NCBI GenBank assembly: GCA_900149785.2
Contig: FSSI02000001.1
Location: forward strand, 1 to 64,000
Length of the DNA stretch: 64,000 bases
Reading direction: 5' to 3'
DNA from: Sodalinema lacuna_A
GTDB taxonomy: Bacteria > Cyanobacteriota > Cyanobacteriia > Cyanobacteriales > Geitlerinemataceae
Part shown: piece after piece, positions 52,339 to 61,723 of the stretch
How the letters are laid out: the number at the start of each line of letters is the position of its first letter
Position numbering within the stretch: position 1 is the stretch's first letter
Translations under genes and position numbers: made by a program
The notes under the pieces: model-generated
The model's input: the letters and a program-made list of their open reading frames with translations, nothing else
What the model was told of the DNA's origin: nothing
Databases searched by the model: none

Positions 52339-52663
52339 TTCCTCATCGAATCCTGAAATCCTCTTTGAAATCGTCACGCCTCTTGGCTTCTGGGTTCGCA
52401 CAACTGCCGAGTATTGGCAGTTTATTGTCACTGTTAAGCATCCAATCATGCTCAATCGCTTGACCGAGGTACAAAATACATTAAGCGACCCAGACGAAGT
52501 TCGTCTTAGTAACACTGATGCTCAGGTTTACCTATTCTACCGTAATGATGGTACAAAACGTTGGGTCTGTGCGGTAACTAGACGCTTAAATGGAGAAGGA
52601 TTTTTAATCACAGCCTATCGAACCAGTGCTATTAAGGAAGGAGAGCAATTATGGCAAAAGTAA
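52328..52663 (+). CDS. DUF4258-like protein (putative toxin)
   Basis: A 111-residue protein from ATG 52328 (MNDDSSSNPEILFEIVTPLG). It has a small-nuclease-like arrangement: VKHPIMLNRLTEVQNTLSDPDEV (in parts), VYLFYRNDGTKRWVCAV and FLITAYRTSAIKEGEQLW. This matches the DUF4258-type domains found in cyanobacterial toxin-antitoxin pairs with DUF2283. The His and the final YRT/Lys are candidates for RNA cleavage. It overlaps the DUF2283 gene by 13 bp. Confidence 0.65.
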   Translation: MNDDSSSNPEILFEIVTPLGFWVRTTAEYWQFIVTVKHPIMLNRLTEVQNTLSDPDEVRLSNTDAQVYLFYRNDGTKRWVCAVTRRLNGEGFLITAYRTSAIKEGEQLWQK

Positions 52664-52863
52664 AAGTATTCTATGACCGCACCGGCAATACATTGGTTGT
52701 CTGGTTTGGTAATCCTCACGATGAGGTCGAAGCCGAAGAAACGGGGAATGAGGTTATTTTAATGAAGGATAAACAGGGGCAAGTGATTGGGTTTGAAAAA
52801 CTCAATTTTTTACCTCCTTCTGACCATCCCATACCCATTGCCTTTGAAACCGTAGCACTCTAG
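52651..52863 (+). CDS. DUF2283-family small protein (putative antitoxin)
   Basis: A 70-residue protein, MAKVKVFYDRTGNTLVVWFG..., with the DUF2283 pattern (YDxxxDxLyI/VxF... EVxxGV/I ... G.VIGFE.L) ending in GFEKLNFLPPSDHP. It is commonly encoded immediately after DUF4258 proteins and is presumed to be their antitoxin. The overlap by 13 bp supports translational coupling. The start is ATG 52651, just after a GGAGAG ribosome-binding site within the upstream gene. Confidence 0.8.
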   Translation: MAKVKVFYDRTGNTLVVWFGNPHDEVEAEETGNEVILMKDKQGQVIGFEKLNFLPPSDHPIPIAFETVAL

Positions 52864-53017
52864 GTTTGTGGTCATGGCTTGGGCTGGTATCTACTATTTT
52901 GCCTTCTGGAAACATCAGGGGGCAATTTTTTGTCTGACTCAAAAATAATGTAAACAGCTCAAGGGAANCCCCGCCAGTCTTCTCAGACAGAATGGTAACG
53001 TTTTCCCAGATTGGGGT

Positions 53018-53281
53018 TTAACTGCAATCATGCCATTGCTCCTGAATGCCTTGGAGAATAGCCGCTTTCATATCCTCTAAGGTTTGGGGTGAACCGTTAT
53101 ACTTCAAACACCCGGCTACTTCATTTAAAGTAGTAGGAAGAAAAGGCTGTTTGGGCTGAATTAAAATCCCTTTGCCTGTATCAGTCAAGATGATTTCTGT
53201 CCCCACATCCAAGCTATAGATTTTCCGCATTTCTGGTGGAATGATAATCTGTCCTGTTTCCGAGACTTTGGCAATTTCCAT
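53018..53281 (-). CDS. AbrB/MazE-type antitoxin, apparently orphan
   Basis: An 87-residue protein with a swapped-hairpin AbrB domain: MEIAKVSETGQIIIPPEMRK then LDVGTEIILTDTGKGILIQP. The C-terminal part (NEVAGCLKYNGSPQTLEDMK) is the toxin-binding tail seen in antitoxins paired with PIN toxins. No PIN gene follows: the 150 bp downstream on the minus strand lack a MxxxDTN start and contain one ambiguous base (52968). It may act as a stand-alone regulator or control a distant toxin. Confidence 0.8.
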   Translation of the reverse strand: MEIAKVSETGQIIIPPEMRKIYSLDVGTEIILTDTGKGILIQPKQPFLPTTLNEVAGCLKYNGSPQTLEDMKAAILQGIQEQWHDCS

Positions 53282-53340
53282 GAGTGAATCAGTTGAGATA
53301 TTTCGGTAATTTTAACAAAATTAGATAGTCCACAGTGATT

Positions 53341-56300
53341 TTAACCCCTCAACCCCTCCAACCGCAGAAAATACACCTGTCCCACATTGTCCCCCGCCAT
53401 CAACGTCACCCCATCCGGTGTAATGGCACAGGACTTCATCGCAGCATCGCCAGTAAAGGTGGCTAACACATCCCCTGTAGCCAAATCCCACAGTTTCAGG
53501 CTGTTATCATCTGAACCGGAAACGGCTTTTTGTCCATCGACAGTGATGGCGACGGCGTTTACCCAGTTATTATGCCCGGTGAGGGTGTGCAATTCCTCTC
53601 CCTTGGCTAAGTCCCAAACGTTCAGAGTTCTACCCGATGCAGACACCGCTCGTTTCCCGTTCGGGGCGATCTTGATCGCTACTGCTGTTGCCCGGCTGCT
53701 ATACCCAGAGAGGGTGGTGAGTTCCGTCCCTGTCTCCAAATCCCACAGTTTCAGGGTGTTATCTGTGTTCTCTGCTAAAATAAGTCGCCATCCTGAAGCG
53801 GACACGGCTCGTTTCCCATCCGGGGCGATCGCTACTGCATTTACCGGGCCACCATGCCCTGTGAGGGTGGCGAGTTCCGTCCCCGTCTGCAAATCCCACA
53901 GTTTTAGGGTTTGATCCGACGATGCCGAGACGGCTCGCAACCCGTCGGGGGCGATCGCTACTGCATTTACATAGTCACTATGCCCAGTGAGGGTGGCCAG
54001 TTCCGTCCCCGTCTCTAAATCCCACAGTTTCAGGGTTTGATCATTCGATGCGGAAACCGCTTGTTTCCCGTCGGGGGCGATCGCTACTGCTCTTACCCCG
54101 CCACCATGCCCTCTGAGGGTGGCTAGTTCCGTCCCCGTCTGCAAATCCCACAGTTTCAGGGTTTCATCATCCGATGCCGAGACGGCTCGTTTGCCGTCGG
54201 GGGTAATGGCTACTGCTTCTACCCCGCTACTATGCCCAGTGAGGGTGGCTAGTTCCGTCCCCGTCTGCAAATCCCACAGTTTCAGGGTGTAATCATCTGA
54301 TGCGGACACCGCTCGGAACCCGTCCGGAGTGATGGCGACTGCATTTACCTTGTCACTATGCCTAGTGCAGAGAGGCATCTGTACCTCAGTCGTCAAATCC
54401 CATAATTTCAGGGTGTAATTATCAGATGCGGAAACCGCTTGTTTGCCATCTGGGGTGATGGCGACTGCATTTATCAATTCTCCACAATCTAAGAACCTGT
54501 TACCAATATGTCCTATGGGGAGTGCCACATCTTCCCCCGTTGTCAAATCCCAGACTTCGAGAGTTTTATGTTCTGAGGCCACGACCGCTTGTTTGCCGTC
54601 TGGGGTGATGGCTACTGCTCTTAGATAGCCATTATCGGTAAAGGTGGCTACTTCGACTCCCGTTGTCAAATCCCAGAGTTGCAGGGTAGTATCCTCGAAA
54701 ATAATGAATTCCCCTGACCAGGACACAGCTTGTTTGCCATTTGAAGTGATGGCGACGGCATTTACCGAACCAGCAAGCCCGGTGAGTGTAGCGACTTCTA
54801 GGGCCGTAGCCAAATCCCACAGTTTCAGGGTTTTATCCCATGAACCAGAAACGGCGATTTTGCCATCGGGTGTGATGGCGACTGCTTTTACCCAGTGATT
54901 ATGCCCGGTGAGAGTGGCAAGTTCCAACCCGGTAGCTAAATCCCACACTTTCAAGGTTTTATCTGAAGATGCGGAAACGGCTTGTTTCCCGTCCGGGGTG
55001 ATGGCGGCTGCATTTACCTTGTCACTATGCCCGGTGAGAGTGTGCAATACCTCTCCGGTGGCTAAGTCCCAGACTTTCAGGGTATGACCCAATGAACCAG
55101 AAACGGCTTTTTGACCATTAGGGGTGATGGCGAAGGGAGTTACAGTTACCCACCAACTATGCCCGGTGAGAGTGTGCAATGCCTCTCCCTTAGCTAAGTC
55201 CCACACTTTTAGATGACAGTGGAAAAAATCAGCAGAAACAGCAAACTTCCCATCAGAGGTGATGGCCACTGCATTTACCGCGCCATTATGCCCGGTGAGA
55301 GTGCGAATCAGCGGCCCCCCTGGAGGGGTGAGGTTAGCAGTGAGAGGACGAAACCAGGGCTTTTCCTGCCATTGTTTCGCCCGGTGCAATAGCTGCTCCA
55401 GTTCAGGAGAAGACTTCCCTTGACGCTTCTGATATTTCGGCAAGTATTGCCCCACCAGGGGGATTCTTTCCCAAAAATAACGATAGGCTTCGGGAGAACT
55501 TAGCTCCTCCTGATTCCCAGTGGGTTGGGAAGGCTCAACAAAGGACAACAACCGCCCCAATAACTGCCCCGCCAACTGGCTGCTATCCTTCTCCAACACA
55601 TGAGCCGATAACCGCAACGCCTCTTCCAGCCGCTTCAGCCCACTGTCCCGACTCTCCCCAACCGTCACCGCCTCAAAATCCGCCAACAACGCCCGAATAT
55701 CCGTCGCCTCTAACTTCCCTTGTAACCAATCAAAACCCCATAACAACCGCCGAAACGCCTCCATTTCCCCCGCTTCTCGGAAATGATAAAGCCCCTGCTG
55801 ATACAGATAAACCTCTGCCGCCACCTCCGCCCCCGTCCAGGGAAACTGGCCGCCGCCATAACTCTGCAACCAGTCCCGATGCAACGTCGCCGGATTCTGC
55901 ACCTGTTCCCGTAAATACTTCTGCGGCACATCATGCAACGACATCCACCGCGAGGGCGACTCCCCGGACACAAACACTAACCCCCGTTGCGCCAACTCCG
56001 TCAACCACTGCCGCAACCGATAGTCCGGCACATCCCCCCGCCGTCCCCACAACGTGACTAACGCCGCCTCCGACACTTCCACGTCCGGCGCAACAATCCC
56101 TAAGTCTAAATAAGCCTGTCGCAAGGGTGCGGCTAACTGCTGCACACTGGTCTCGATGACTTTATAAATACTGCCGTCGGGATGGTCGAGAAAGCGCAAA
56201 TCCGCCGCATCCAACGCCGTCACCAAATCCCCCCAACTGTTTCCCATGCCCACTTGCGCCCCAGCCAACTTCAAGGCTAAGGGCAAATTCCGGCAATGTT

Positions 56301-57693
56301 TCCGCACCGCCTCGGCTTCTGGGGGTAACATTGACCCATGGACTCTCGCCCAATTGGCTAATAATTGTCGCCCTTGGGTATCATCCAGCATCCCCAACTC
56401 ATAGCCATTCGCCCCCAACCCCTCAATTAATCGGGCATCCCGCGTCGTCAGCAACAGGCGACAGTCCGGCCCCAACACCTCCACAAATCGCTCGGCTTCG
56501 GGTTGTGACCACACATCATCCAGCACCAATAAACAGCGCTTCTCCCGCAACAAATTGGAGAGATAGGCATTCCACTGGGGTTCCCCTTCCTGATAGGCGC
56601 TGGGTTCCCCCAAGGTGGTGGCAATGCGTTGATACAGGGCGATACAGTCCGGGTTAATCCCCACTGTCAGCCAGATAATCCCATCAGGAAACGCTCGCCG
56701 CACCTCGTTATCCCGCCCTAAAGCTGCCGCTAACACCGTTTTCCCTAAGCCGCCCATCCCCTGCACCCCGACTTTCTGCGCCTGTCCAGTCATCACTAGG
56801 GTTTGATGGTTGGGGGTCAAGAGTCGTTCTTTTAATGCCGCAATATCTTCAGGACGGGGGAGAAAATGAGGGGGGAGTTTAGGAACCGTATCCACAGCCC
56901 CTAAACCGTGCCAAGGGGTGGCGGGTGCGGCTTGGCTGGGGCGTTGTAATTGGGAAATAGCAGCCAATACCCGGCGCATATCCTGACGAGTGGCGAGTTG
57001 GGGTAAAACCTCCCGAATCTCAGCAATTTGTGCCAACGTCGCCCCGTGGAGGTCAAACAACATCCCCACAAAGGCTTCCCCCCCCTTATTGGCATCGTCT
57101 TTGAGGACTTGGCGCAAGTATTTATTGAAGTTCGTGGCTAATTCCGCCGCCAAATTAGCGATGACGTCCTGATAACTCTCCACATCATCCAGCAACACCC
57201 GGTTCTCACATCCCTGTTGGAATAACCAGGTGACCACTTCCCGCCATTCCGCTTCCGGCAGGACCTGATACTCGCTAAACTGTTCCGGTTGTTGGCTGAA
57301 AATCTGATAGAGTTGGTCTTCCTGGAGGGTTTCAAACAGGTTCAGGGTTTTGGCTTGTTCGGCCCATTGCAGCCAATAGTCCTCGATTTTAGCGGCGAAA
57401 TCGTCTAACGGACTTTGAATCTCGGGGTAGTGGGGGCTAACTTGCTCCTCCAAGGTCTTGGCCACGGCGCGGCCAGCGGCTTTGGCGATATCTTGGTTGC
57501 GTAAGATACCGCCACTATTGCGGAACTTATCCAGCAACGTCCCCAGATTATTGGTAATCAGGCCATAGCTGACATTGGCCCCAATGGCGGCGACGGGGCT
57601 GCTTAACCCCCCAGTGACAATGGCTCCCAAGCCTAAGAGAGCTGTTCTGGCCAGGAGTCCTTGATGGAGTTTGAGCAGGTGAGAGGGATTCAT
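53341..57693 (-). CDS. NB-ARC/WD40 STAND protein (NLR-like)
   Basis: A 1450-residue signalling ATPase. The N-terminal region of about 270 residues has no recognised domain; it begins with a hydrophobic segment (LLARTALLGLGAIVTGGL) and then helices. The NB-ARC core follows: Walker A GMGGLGKT (312-319), Walker B LLVLDDVW (388-395), sensor LLLTTRD and NLPLALKLAG (469-478). Then come a winged helix and a helical arm to about 800. The last 650 residues form 15 WD40 repeats (TLTGH...VNAVAITPDGK...LKLWDL), enough for two propellers. The architecture is that of APAF1-like cyanobacterial STAND proteins; several such proteins act in antiviral defence. It is flanked by toxin-antitoxin genes. Confidence 0.88.
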   Translation of the reverse strand: MNPSHLLKLHQGLLARTALLGLGAIVTGGLSSPVAAIGANVSYGLITNNLGTLLDKFRNSGGILRNQDIAKAAGRAVAKTLEEQVSPHYPEIQSPLDDFAAKIEDYWLQWAEQAKTLNLFETLQEDQLYQIFSQQPEQFSEYQVLPEAEWREVVTWLFQQGCENRVLLDDVESYQDVIANLAAELATNFNKYLRQVLKDDANKGGEAFVGMLFDLHGATLAQIAEIREVLPQLATRQDMRRVLAAISQLQRPSQAAPATPWHGLGAVDTVPKLPPHFLPRPEDIAALKERLLTPNHQTLVMTGQAQKVGVQGMGGLGKTVLAAALGRDNEVRRAFPDGIIWLTVGINPDCIALYQRIATTLGEPSAYQEGEPQWNAYLSNLLREKRCLLVLDDVWSQPEAERFVEVLGPDCRLLLTTRDARLIEGLGANGYELGMLDDTQGRQLLANWARVHGSMLPPEAEAVRKHCRNLPLALKLAGAQVGMGNSWGDLVTALDAADLRFLDHPDGSIYKVIETSVQQLAAPLRQAYLDLGIVAPDVEVSEAALVTLWGRRGDVPDYRLRQWLTELAQRGLVFVSGESPSRWMSLHDVPQKYLREQVQNPATLHRDWLQSYGGGQFPWTGAEVAAEVYLYQQGLYHFREAGEMEAFRRLLWGFDWLQGKLEATDIRALLADFEAVTVGESRDSGLKRLEEALRLSAHVLEKDSSQLAGQLLGRLLSFVEPSQPTGNQEELSSPEAYRYFWERIPLVGQYLPKYQKRQGKSSPELEQLLHRAKQWQEKPWFRPLTANLTPPGGPLIRTLTGHNGAVNAVAITSDGKFAVSADFFHCHLKVWDLAKGEALHTLTGHSWWVTVTPFAITPNGQKAVSGSLGHTLKVWDLATGEVLHTLTGHSDKVNAAAITPDGKQAVSASSDKTLKVWDLATGLELATLTGHNHWVKAVAITPDGKIAVSGSWDKTLKLWDLATALEVATLTGLAGSVNAVAITSNGKQAVSWSGEFIIFEDTTLQLWDLTTGVEVATFTDNGYLRAVAITPDGKQAVVASEHKTLEVWDLTTGEDVALPIGHIGNRFLDCGELINAVAITPDGKQAVSASDNYTLKLWDLTTEVQMPLCTRHSDKVNAVAITPDGFRAVSASDDYTLKLWDLQTGTELATLTGHSSGVEAVAITPDGKRAVSASDDETLKLWDLQTGTELATLRGHGGGVRAVAIAPDGKQAVSASNDQTLKLWDLETGTELATLTGHSDYVNAVAIAPDGLRAVSASSDQTLKLWDLQTGTELATLTGHGGPVNAVAIAPDGKRAVSASGWRLILAENTDNTLKLWDLETGTELTTLSGYSSRATAVAIKIAPNGKRAVSASGRTLNVWDLAKGEELHTLTGHNNWVNAVAITVDGQKAVSGSDDNSLKLWDLATGDVLATFTGDAAMKSCAITPDGVTLMAGDNVGQVYFLRLEGLRG

Positions 57694-57940
57694 CAGCGTT
57701 GACAGCCTCGGGGAAACGAGCCATGACTATTCCAAGATACCAATAAGAGTTGCTGTTGGCTGAGGGGGAACGGGTCAGTCTGATTGGCTAGGGGACATCT
57801 AACCGTTGTCATCCTGGAGTTTCTCCACAACATTGCGAGGTCACTCGCTCAGGTTGAGTATCTGTTCTACTGTCATTCCTTACTCCTGTGGCGGCTGTCA
57901 GGTTGCTGCGGGTTCGTCCGCCTGTATCGACTAAGAACAA

Positions 57941-58384
57941 TCACCAGGATTCTAAAAAAAGCGGCTTCACCGCTTGCATCCGTTGAAAATCGCTGTCCCT
58001 AGAAATAATCGTGAGTTGGTTTCGTAAGGCGATCGCAGCAATCCACAAGTCATTTTCACCAATGCCTAAATTCTCAATTCTTGTTTTTCTACGCTTCTTC
58101 TTTTCTTGAGGTCCAAATTGGTTTAAGATTTTGACCTTGAATTGAGCATAAATGTCGGCAGTTTGTTTGTCGATAAAATAGATATTGATATCTTCTAGAA
58201 ACAGCCGAACTCGTGCAAGATTACTATCTGTTTGCTCGGATTTATACGCCATATAAAGCAGTTCCGCTTGCACAATCACACAGGTTGCAACCTGCGCTTC
58301 CCCGACTTCGACAATCCGTTTGATGATAGTTGAATCTCCCTGAATAACGCGGCTACAGGCGTTTGTATCGAGAAGATACACCAT
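57941..58384 (-). CDS. vapC: PIN-domain toxin (VapC family)
   Basis: A 147-residue PIN ribonuclease. The catalytic acidic residues are visible in VYLLDTNACSRVIQG (Asp), in VQAELLYM (Glu), and in GENDLWIAAIAL and IISRDSDFQRM (two Asp). PIN toxins cleave tRNA or rRNA when the antitoxin is lost. Its start shares one base with the stop of the antitoxin gene (TAATG). It is 250 bp upstream of the start of the NB-ARC/WD40 gene on the same strand. Confidence 0.9.
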   Translation of the reverse strand: MVYLLDTNACSRVIQGDSTIIKRIVEVGEAQVATCVIVQAELLYMAYKSEQTDSNLARVRLFLEDINIYFIDKQTADIYAQFKVKILNQFGPQEKKKRRKTRIENLGIGENDLWIAAIALRNQLTIISRDSDFQRMQAVKPLFLESW

Positions 58385-58635
58385 TAAAACTCCAAAGGAC
58401 GACGAGTCTCATAAACCATATTTAAACACTCCTCTAGGTCATCCCCTGACCAAGTTCCAGCGTGTCTGAGAAAAGAGCGATCCGAACCAGGACGAAAGTG
58501 GGGAGAATCGTTGGAAGATGGGGACTTGGGGGGGGCAGAGAGAACAGTAACCCGCACTTGGCATCCCGCTAAGGCATCAGAATGACTGACAATGTCTTCC
58601 CAAGTTCCCTCGATTTCTAGCCGTTTTGTTGTCAT
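58384..58635 (-). CDS. vapB: VapB-like antitoxin
   Basis: An 83-residue protein upstream of and overlapping the PIN toxin gene. Its first half, RLEIEGTWEDIVSHSDALAG then CQVRVTVL, is a beta-rich segment seen in cyanobacterial antitoxins paired with PIN toxins. The second half contains a toxin-binding tail (GTWSGDDLEECLNMVYETRR) with the conserved WxGDDLEECL pattern. It is not AbrB- or RHH-like at sequence level. Confidence 0.8.
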   Translation of the reverse strand: MTTKRLEIEGTWEDIVSHSDALAGCQVRVTVLSAPPKSPSSNDSPHFRPGSDRSFLRHAGTWSGDDLEECLNMVYETRRPLEF

Positions 58636-58863
58636 CGTGTGTCCTCCTCAACATGGCGCTTAAATTCATTACTTAAATTCATTATAGGAAGATCTCGAAA
58701 GTACAAGTCGCCAAAGAGCGAGTTTGATCAGCCTAACCCAGCCTCTCCAACCCGCCAACGCCGAACAACCGAACCCCCCAGTCTCGGGAAACCCTCCCTT
58801 GGGGTCACGCGCCGAAACCGCCTATCCTGGAGAGAAGACGATTCACCATTAACGTAATCCACT

Positions 58864-59505
58864 ATGACAGCTACCCAAGTCTCTGCCTGGGAACTCTTCC
58901 GCAGCGCCTACGAAAATCGCTATACCTGGGATGCCAACTTCCCCGGCTACACGGCGGATGTTACCTATGAAAAAGGCGATACCGTCGTCACCGGGAAAGC
59001 CAAAGTCGGCGCCGATATGAAAGCCGAAGTTCACGATGTCGAGGATGAGACGGTTCAGAAAGCCATTCATGGCCAACTCTGGGAAACCGCCATCCACCGC
59101 GTGCGTCGTGAGTTTGAGTCGGTTCATGGCGATAATACCTTTAGCTATGGCGATCGCGACGACAGTGGCGCCGTTGGTATCAATATCGGTGGAAAAGGTG
59201 AGGGCGATCGCTACCAACTGCGCGACAATGAAGTCTGCATGGTTCACCGCCATATTCACGGCGTTGTCGTCACCATCCATACCCAAAGCAGCCACGACAC
59301 CGGCGCAGGCTATCTCTCCCATCGCTACGATTCCGTCTATCACGATCCCAAAACCGGGGAACAGAAAGGCGCGAAAAGTGACTTTGAGGATGAATACACC
59401 CAAGTCGGCGATTACTGGATTCTCAGCAAACGCACCATCCATAGTGCGGATAGTGACACGCCGGAAGTCTTTACCTTTAGCAACATTCAACTGCTAAACG
59501 CCTAA
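58864..59505 (+). CDS. DUF3386-family cyanobacterial protein
   Basis: A 213-residue soluble protein that starts MTATQVSAWELFRSAYENRY and contains FPGYTADVTYEKG and HGQLWETAIHRVRREFE. The C-terminal block YTQVGDYWILSKRTIH is typical of DUF3386, a family essentially limited to cyanobacteria and plastids. It is a beta-rich fold without known activity. It ends with 123 bp before the CHAT gene on the same strand. Confidence 0.85.
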   Translation: MTATQVSAWELFRSAYENRYTWDANFPGYTADVTYEKGDTVVTGKAKVGADMKAEVHDVEDETVQKAIHGQLWETAIHRVRREFESVHGDNTFSYGDRDDSGAVGINIGGKGEGDRYQLRDNEVCMVHRHIHGVVVTIHTQSSHDTGAGYLSHRYDSVYHDPKTGEQKGAKSDFEDEYTQVGDYWILSKRTIHSADSDTPEVFTFSNIQLLNA

Positions 59506-59628
59506 CCTCCCATTTCCGCTGGCGTTGGATGAGGGTGAGGTGCAACGTTACCCTCATCCAACCCTCATCAAAGGCAGAGAGTCTCGTATAATGGTGGCGT
59601 CTGTTCAGCCTAGAAGCGGGAGATTCTT

Positions 59629-61554
59629 ATGGTGGCCTCCAACAATCGTGTTGTTCTCAAATTAGACGGCGATTTGGATGGTCAAGGCTTTAAAGTTTTT
59701 TTAGAGATTGGTGTTGATGGCCAACTTCCTCAAGTTGAAGTGATGGGCTATCTTCCCGCAAACCCCCAACTGGCGCAACAGGTGCGTCACCATTGGCGCG
59801 ATCGCTACCGTACCATTGGTGCACCCTATATCCGCTCCCCTGAGTCGTCTGAGATAGATCCAGACGCAGGAATTACCTATCGCATTAAACCCAAGAAAAG
59901 TTTTGCCAGTCACCACGAAACGCGCTTCGTCGCCTGTCAAAATTCTGCCCGACAACTGGCGCAAGACTTTCGTCAATGGCTGGCGTCACCAGAATTTTAT
60001 CGCTTAGATTTATGTTTGCGGGAAGAGTTAGCGAAAGATGAGGATATTGAACTCTTAATTCGCTGTGACGATGGTGATATCAAGAAACTTCCCTGGCATT
60101 TATGGAGCTTTTGCCAACGGTATTCTCGCACAGAAGTGTCCTTCGGCTCCCTGGTGGCGACCCGAGTTAAAACCTCGCAGCCGCAGCCAAAATCTCAGGT
60201 GAAGATCCTGGCGATTTTGGGTCATAGTGATAATATTGATACGAGCGGCGATCGCGAATTCTTAACCCATCTTCCCCACGCCAAGGTTGAGTTTCTCGTG
60301 GAACCCAAACGCCAAGAGATTAACGCCAAACTCTGGCAAGACTCCTGGGATATTATTTTCTTCGCTGGCCATAGTCAAACCATTGGCGACACGGGCAAAA
60401 TTTACCTCAATCCCCAAGAAAGCCTCGAAATTGCTGATTTAAGTTATGGTTTCCAAGAAGCGGTCAAACGAGGGTTAACCCTAGCCATTTTTAACTCCTG
60501 TGACGGCTTAGGCTTAGTGCAGAAAATCGAAGATTGGCAAATTCCCATTGCGATTGTCATGCGGGAATTAGTCCCCGATCGCGTGGCCCAACAATTCTTA
60601 ACCTCTTTTCTGACTCAATTTTCCCAGGGGGATTCCTTCCGCACCTCCGTACGACGTGCCAGGGAACAGTTACAGGGGTTAGAAAGAGACTTTCCCTGTG
60701 CCAGTTGGCTACCGATTATTTATCAGAATTGCCTCGATTTACGCCTGACTTGGCAGAGCTTTCTCGCCCCAATTACAACAGAAGGATTCGCCCAAATACC
60801 CGAAATTCAACCAGCCATTCAAAGCAATTCTCCGGGTATTACGCTTCCCGATTCTCAGGAGAATTATTGGGGAGATTGGTTAAAAAATAATCCAGTTAAA
60901 CTCGGAATTTTAATCGCGAGTTTAATTTTAGGACAAGTTTGGGGATTACCAAGTTTAGCCAACTACTTCAATCAGAAAGGACAAGCCGAAATCGAAACCC
61001 CATCAGACGCTGAACGTCCTTGGGTTCGCGCCAAACGTTGGTTTCAACTGGCGTTATGGTTCGATCGCAATCACGCAGCGGCTCATGTTAACCTTGGGAA
61101 TATGTACGATGATTTGGGTCAGGTTGACAAAGCCAAACATCATTACACTCGTTCCTATCATCGTCTCAATGCGGTCGGTTGTAATAACCTCAGTCGCCTG
61201 TATATTAGACAAGGGCAACCTGAGCGAGCCAGCATAACTTTAATGCAATGTCAACGGCTGCTAAAAACAAATCAACCCTGGACTGACTATTCAATTGCCA
61301 AAAATCAAGGCTGGGCCGCCTTAGAACAACAGTCTTACCGCTTGGCGCGTCGTTATTTAGACACTGCAATTGATTTAAAACCCAATGAGGGTGCGGCTCA
61401 CTGTTTAATGGCACAACTTCCCGATTTAGAGGAGTCTCAATTTGCGATTCATGCCGAGATTTGTATCGATAATGTCCGTGATACGCTACCCGAAGAAGTC
61501 CAATGGAAGGCGAGGGTTCAAGACCAATTAGATGCACGAGGAGTTAAGCCTTAA
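59629..61554 (+). CDS. CHAT-domain caspase-like protein with TM segment and TPRs
   Basis: A 641-residue protein. The CHAT (caspase-like) domain spans about 140-370, with the catalytic His248 in IIFFAGHSQ and Cys291 in AIFNSCDGLG. Residues 1-130 form a region with two beta-rich segments of unknown type. A membrane span (about 422-442, PVKLGILIASLILGQVWGL) separates the protease from C-terminal TPR-like helices (AAAHVNLGNMYDDLGQVDKA and later). CHAT proteases paired with sensors cleave gasdermins or other targets; no gasdermin-like gene is visible. The stop is 4 bp before a family A element. Confidence 0.87.
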   Translation: MVASNNRVVLKLDGDLDGQGFKVFLEIGVDGQLPQVEVMGYLPANPQLAQQVRHHWRDRYRTIGAPYIRSPESSEIDPDAGITYRIKPKKSFASHHETRFVACQNSARQLAQDFRQWLASPEFYRLDLCLREELAKDEDIELLIRCDDGDIKKLPWHLWSFCQRYSRTEVSFGSLVATRVKTSQPQPKSQVKILAILGHSDNIDTSGDREFLTHLPHAKVEFLVEPKRQEINAKLWQDSWDIIFFAGHSQTIGDTGKIYLNPQESLEIADLSYGFQEAVKRGLTLAIFNSCDGLGLVQKIEDWQIPIAIVMRELVPDRVAQQFLTSFLTQFSQGDSFRTSVRRAREQLQGLERDFPCASWLPIIYQNCLDLRLTWQSFLAPITTEGFAQIPEIQPAIQSNSPGITLPDSQENYWGDWLKNNPVKLGILIASLILGQVWGLPSLANYFNQKGQAEIETPSDAERPWVRAKRWFQLALWFDRNHAAAHVNLGNMYDDLGQVDKAKHHYTRSYHRLNAVGCNNLSRLYIRQGQPERASITLMQCQRLLKTNQPWTDYSIAKNQGWAALEQQSYRLARRYLDTAIDLKPNEGAAHCLMAQLPDLEESQFAIHAEICIDNVRDTLPEEVQWKARVQDQLDARGVKP

Positions 61555-61558
61555 CCAA

Positions 61559-61711
61559 GGGTCTTCAGACTATAGGGTGGAATTTGTTGCCTGGGATATA
61601 AAATTGTAGGGGAACCCACCCCTACCCCTCCCAGGAGGGGATTTTTCGCACCTACAGCAACGGAGATAATCCGTCATGAATTCTCCTTATTACTCTGAAC
61701 CCAGAAGACCC
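61559..61711. mobile_element. Family A MITE-like element, copy 3 (153 bp)
   Basis: It runs from gggtcttcagactatagg to ctgaacccagaagaccc, with the common interior ataaaattgtaggggaaccc. The flanks ttaaccaa and ttaaacac agree at 6 of 8 positions. It lies between the CHAT gene and the next gene, and supplies an apparent but probably unused ATG at 61676. Confidence 0.75.
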
Positions 61712-61723
61712 TTAAACACGATA

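Noticed and set aside
61676..61723. Start of the exported protein at 61676
   Set aside because: This ATG is inside a family A element, and the signal peptide begins at 61724.
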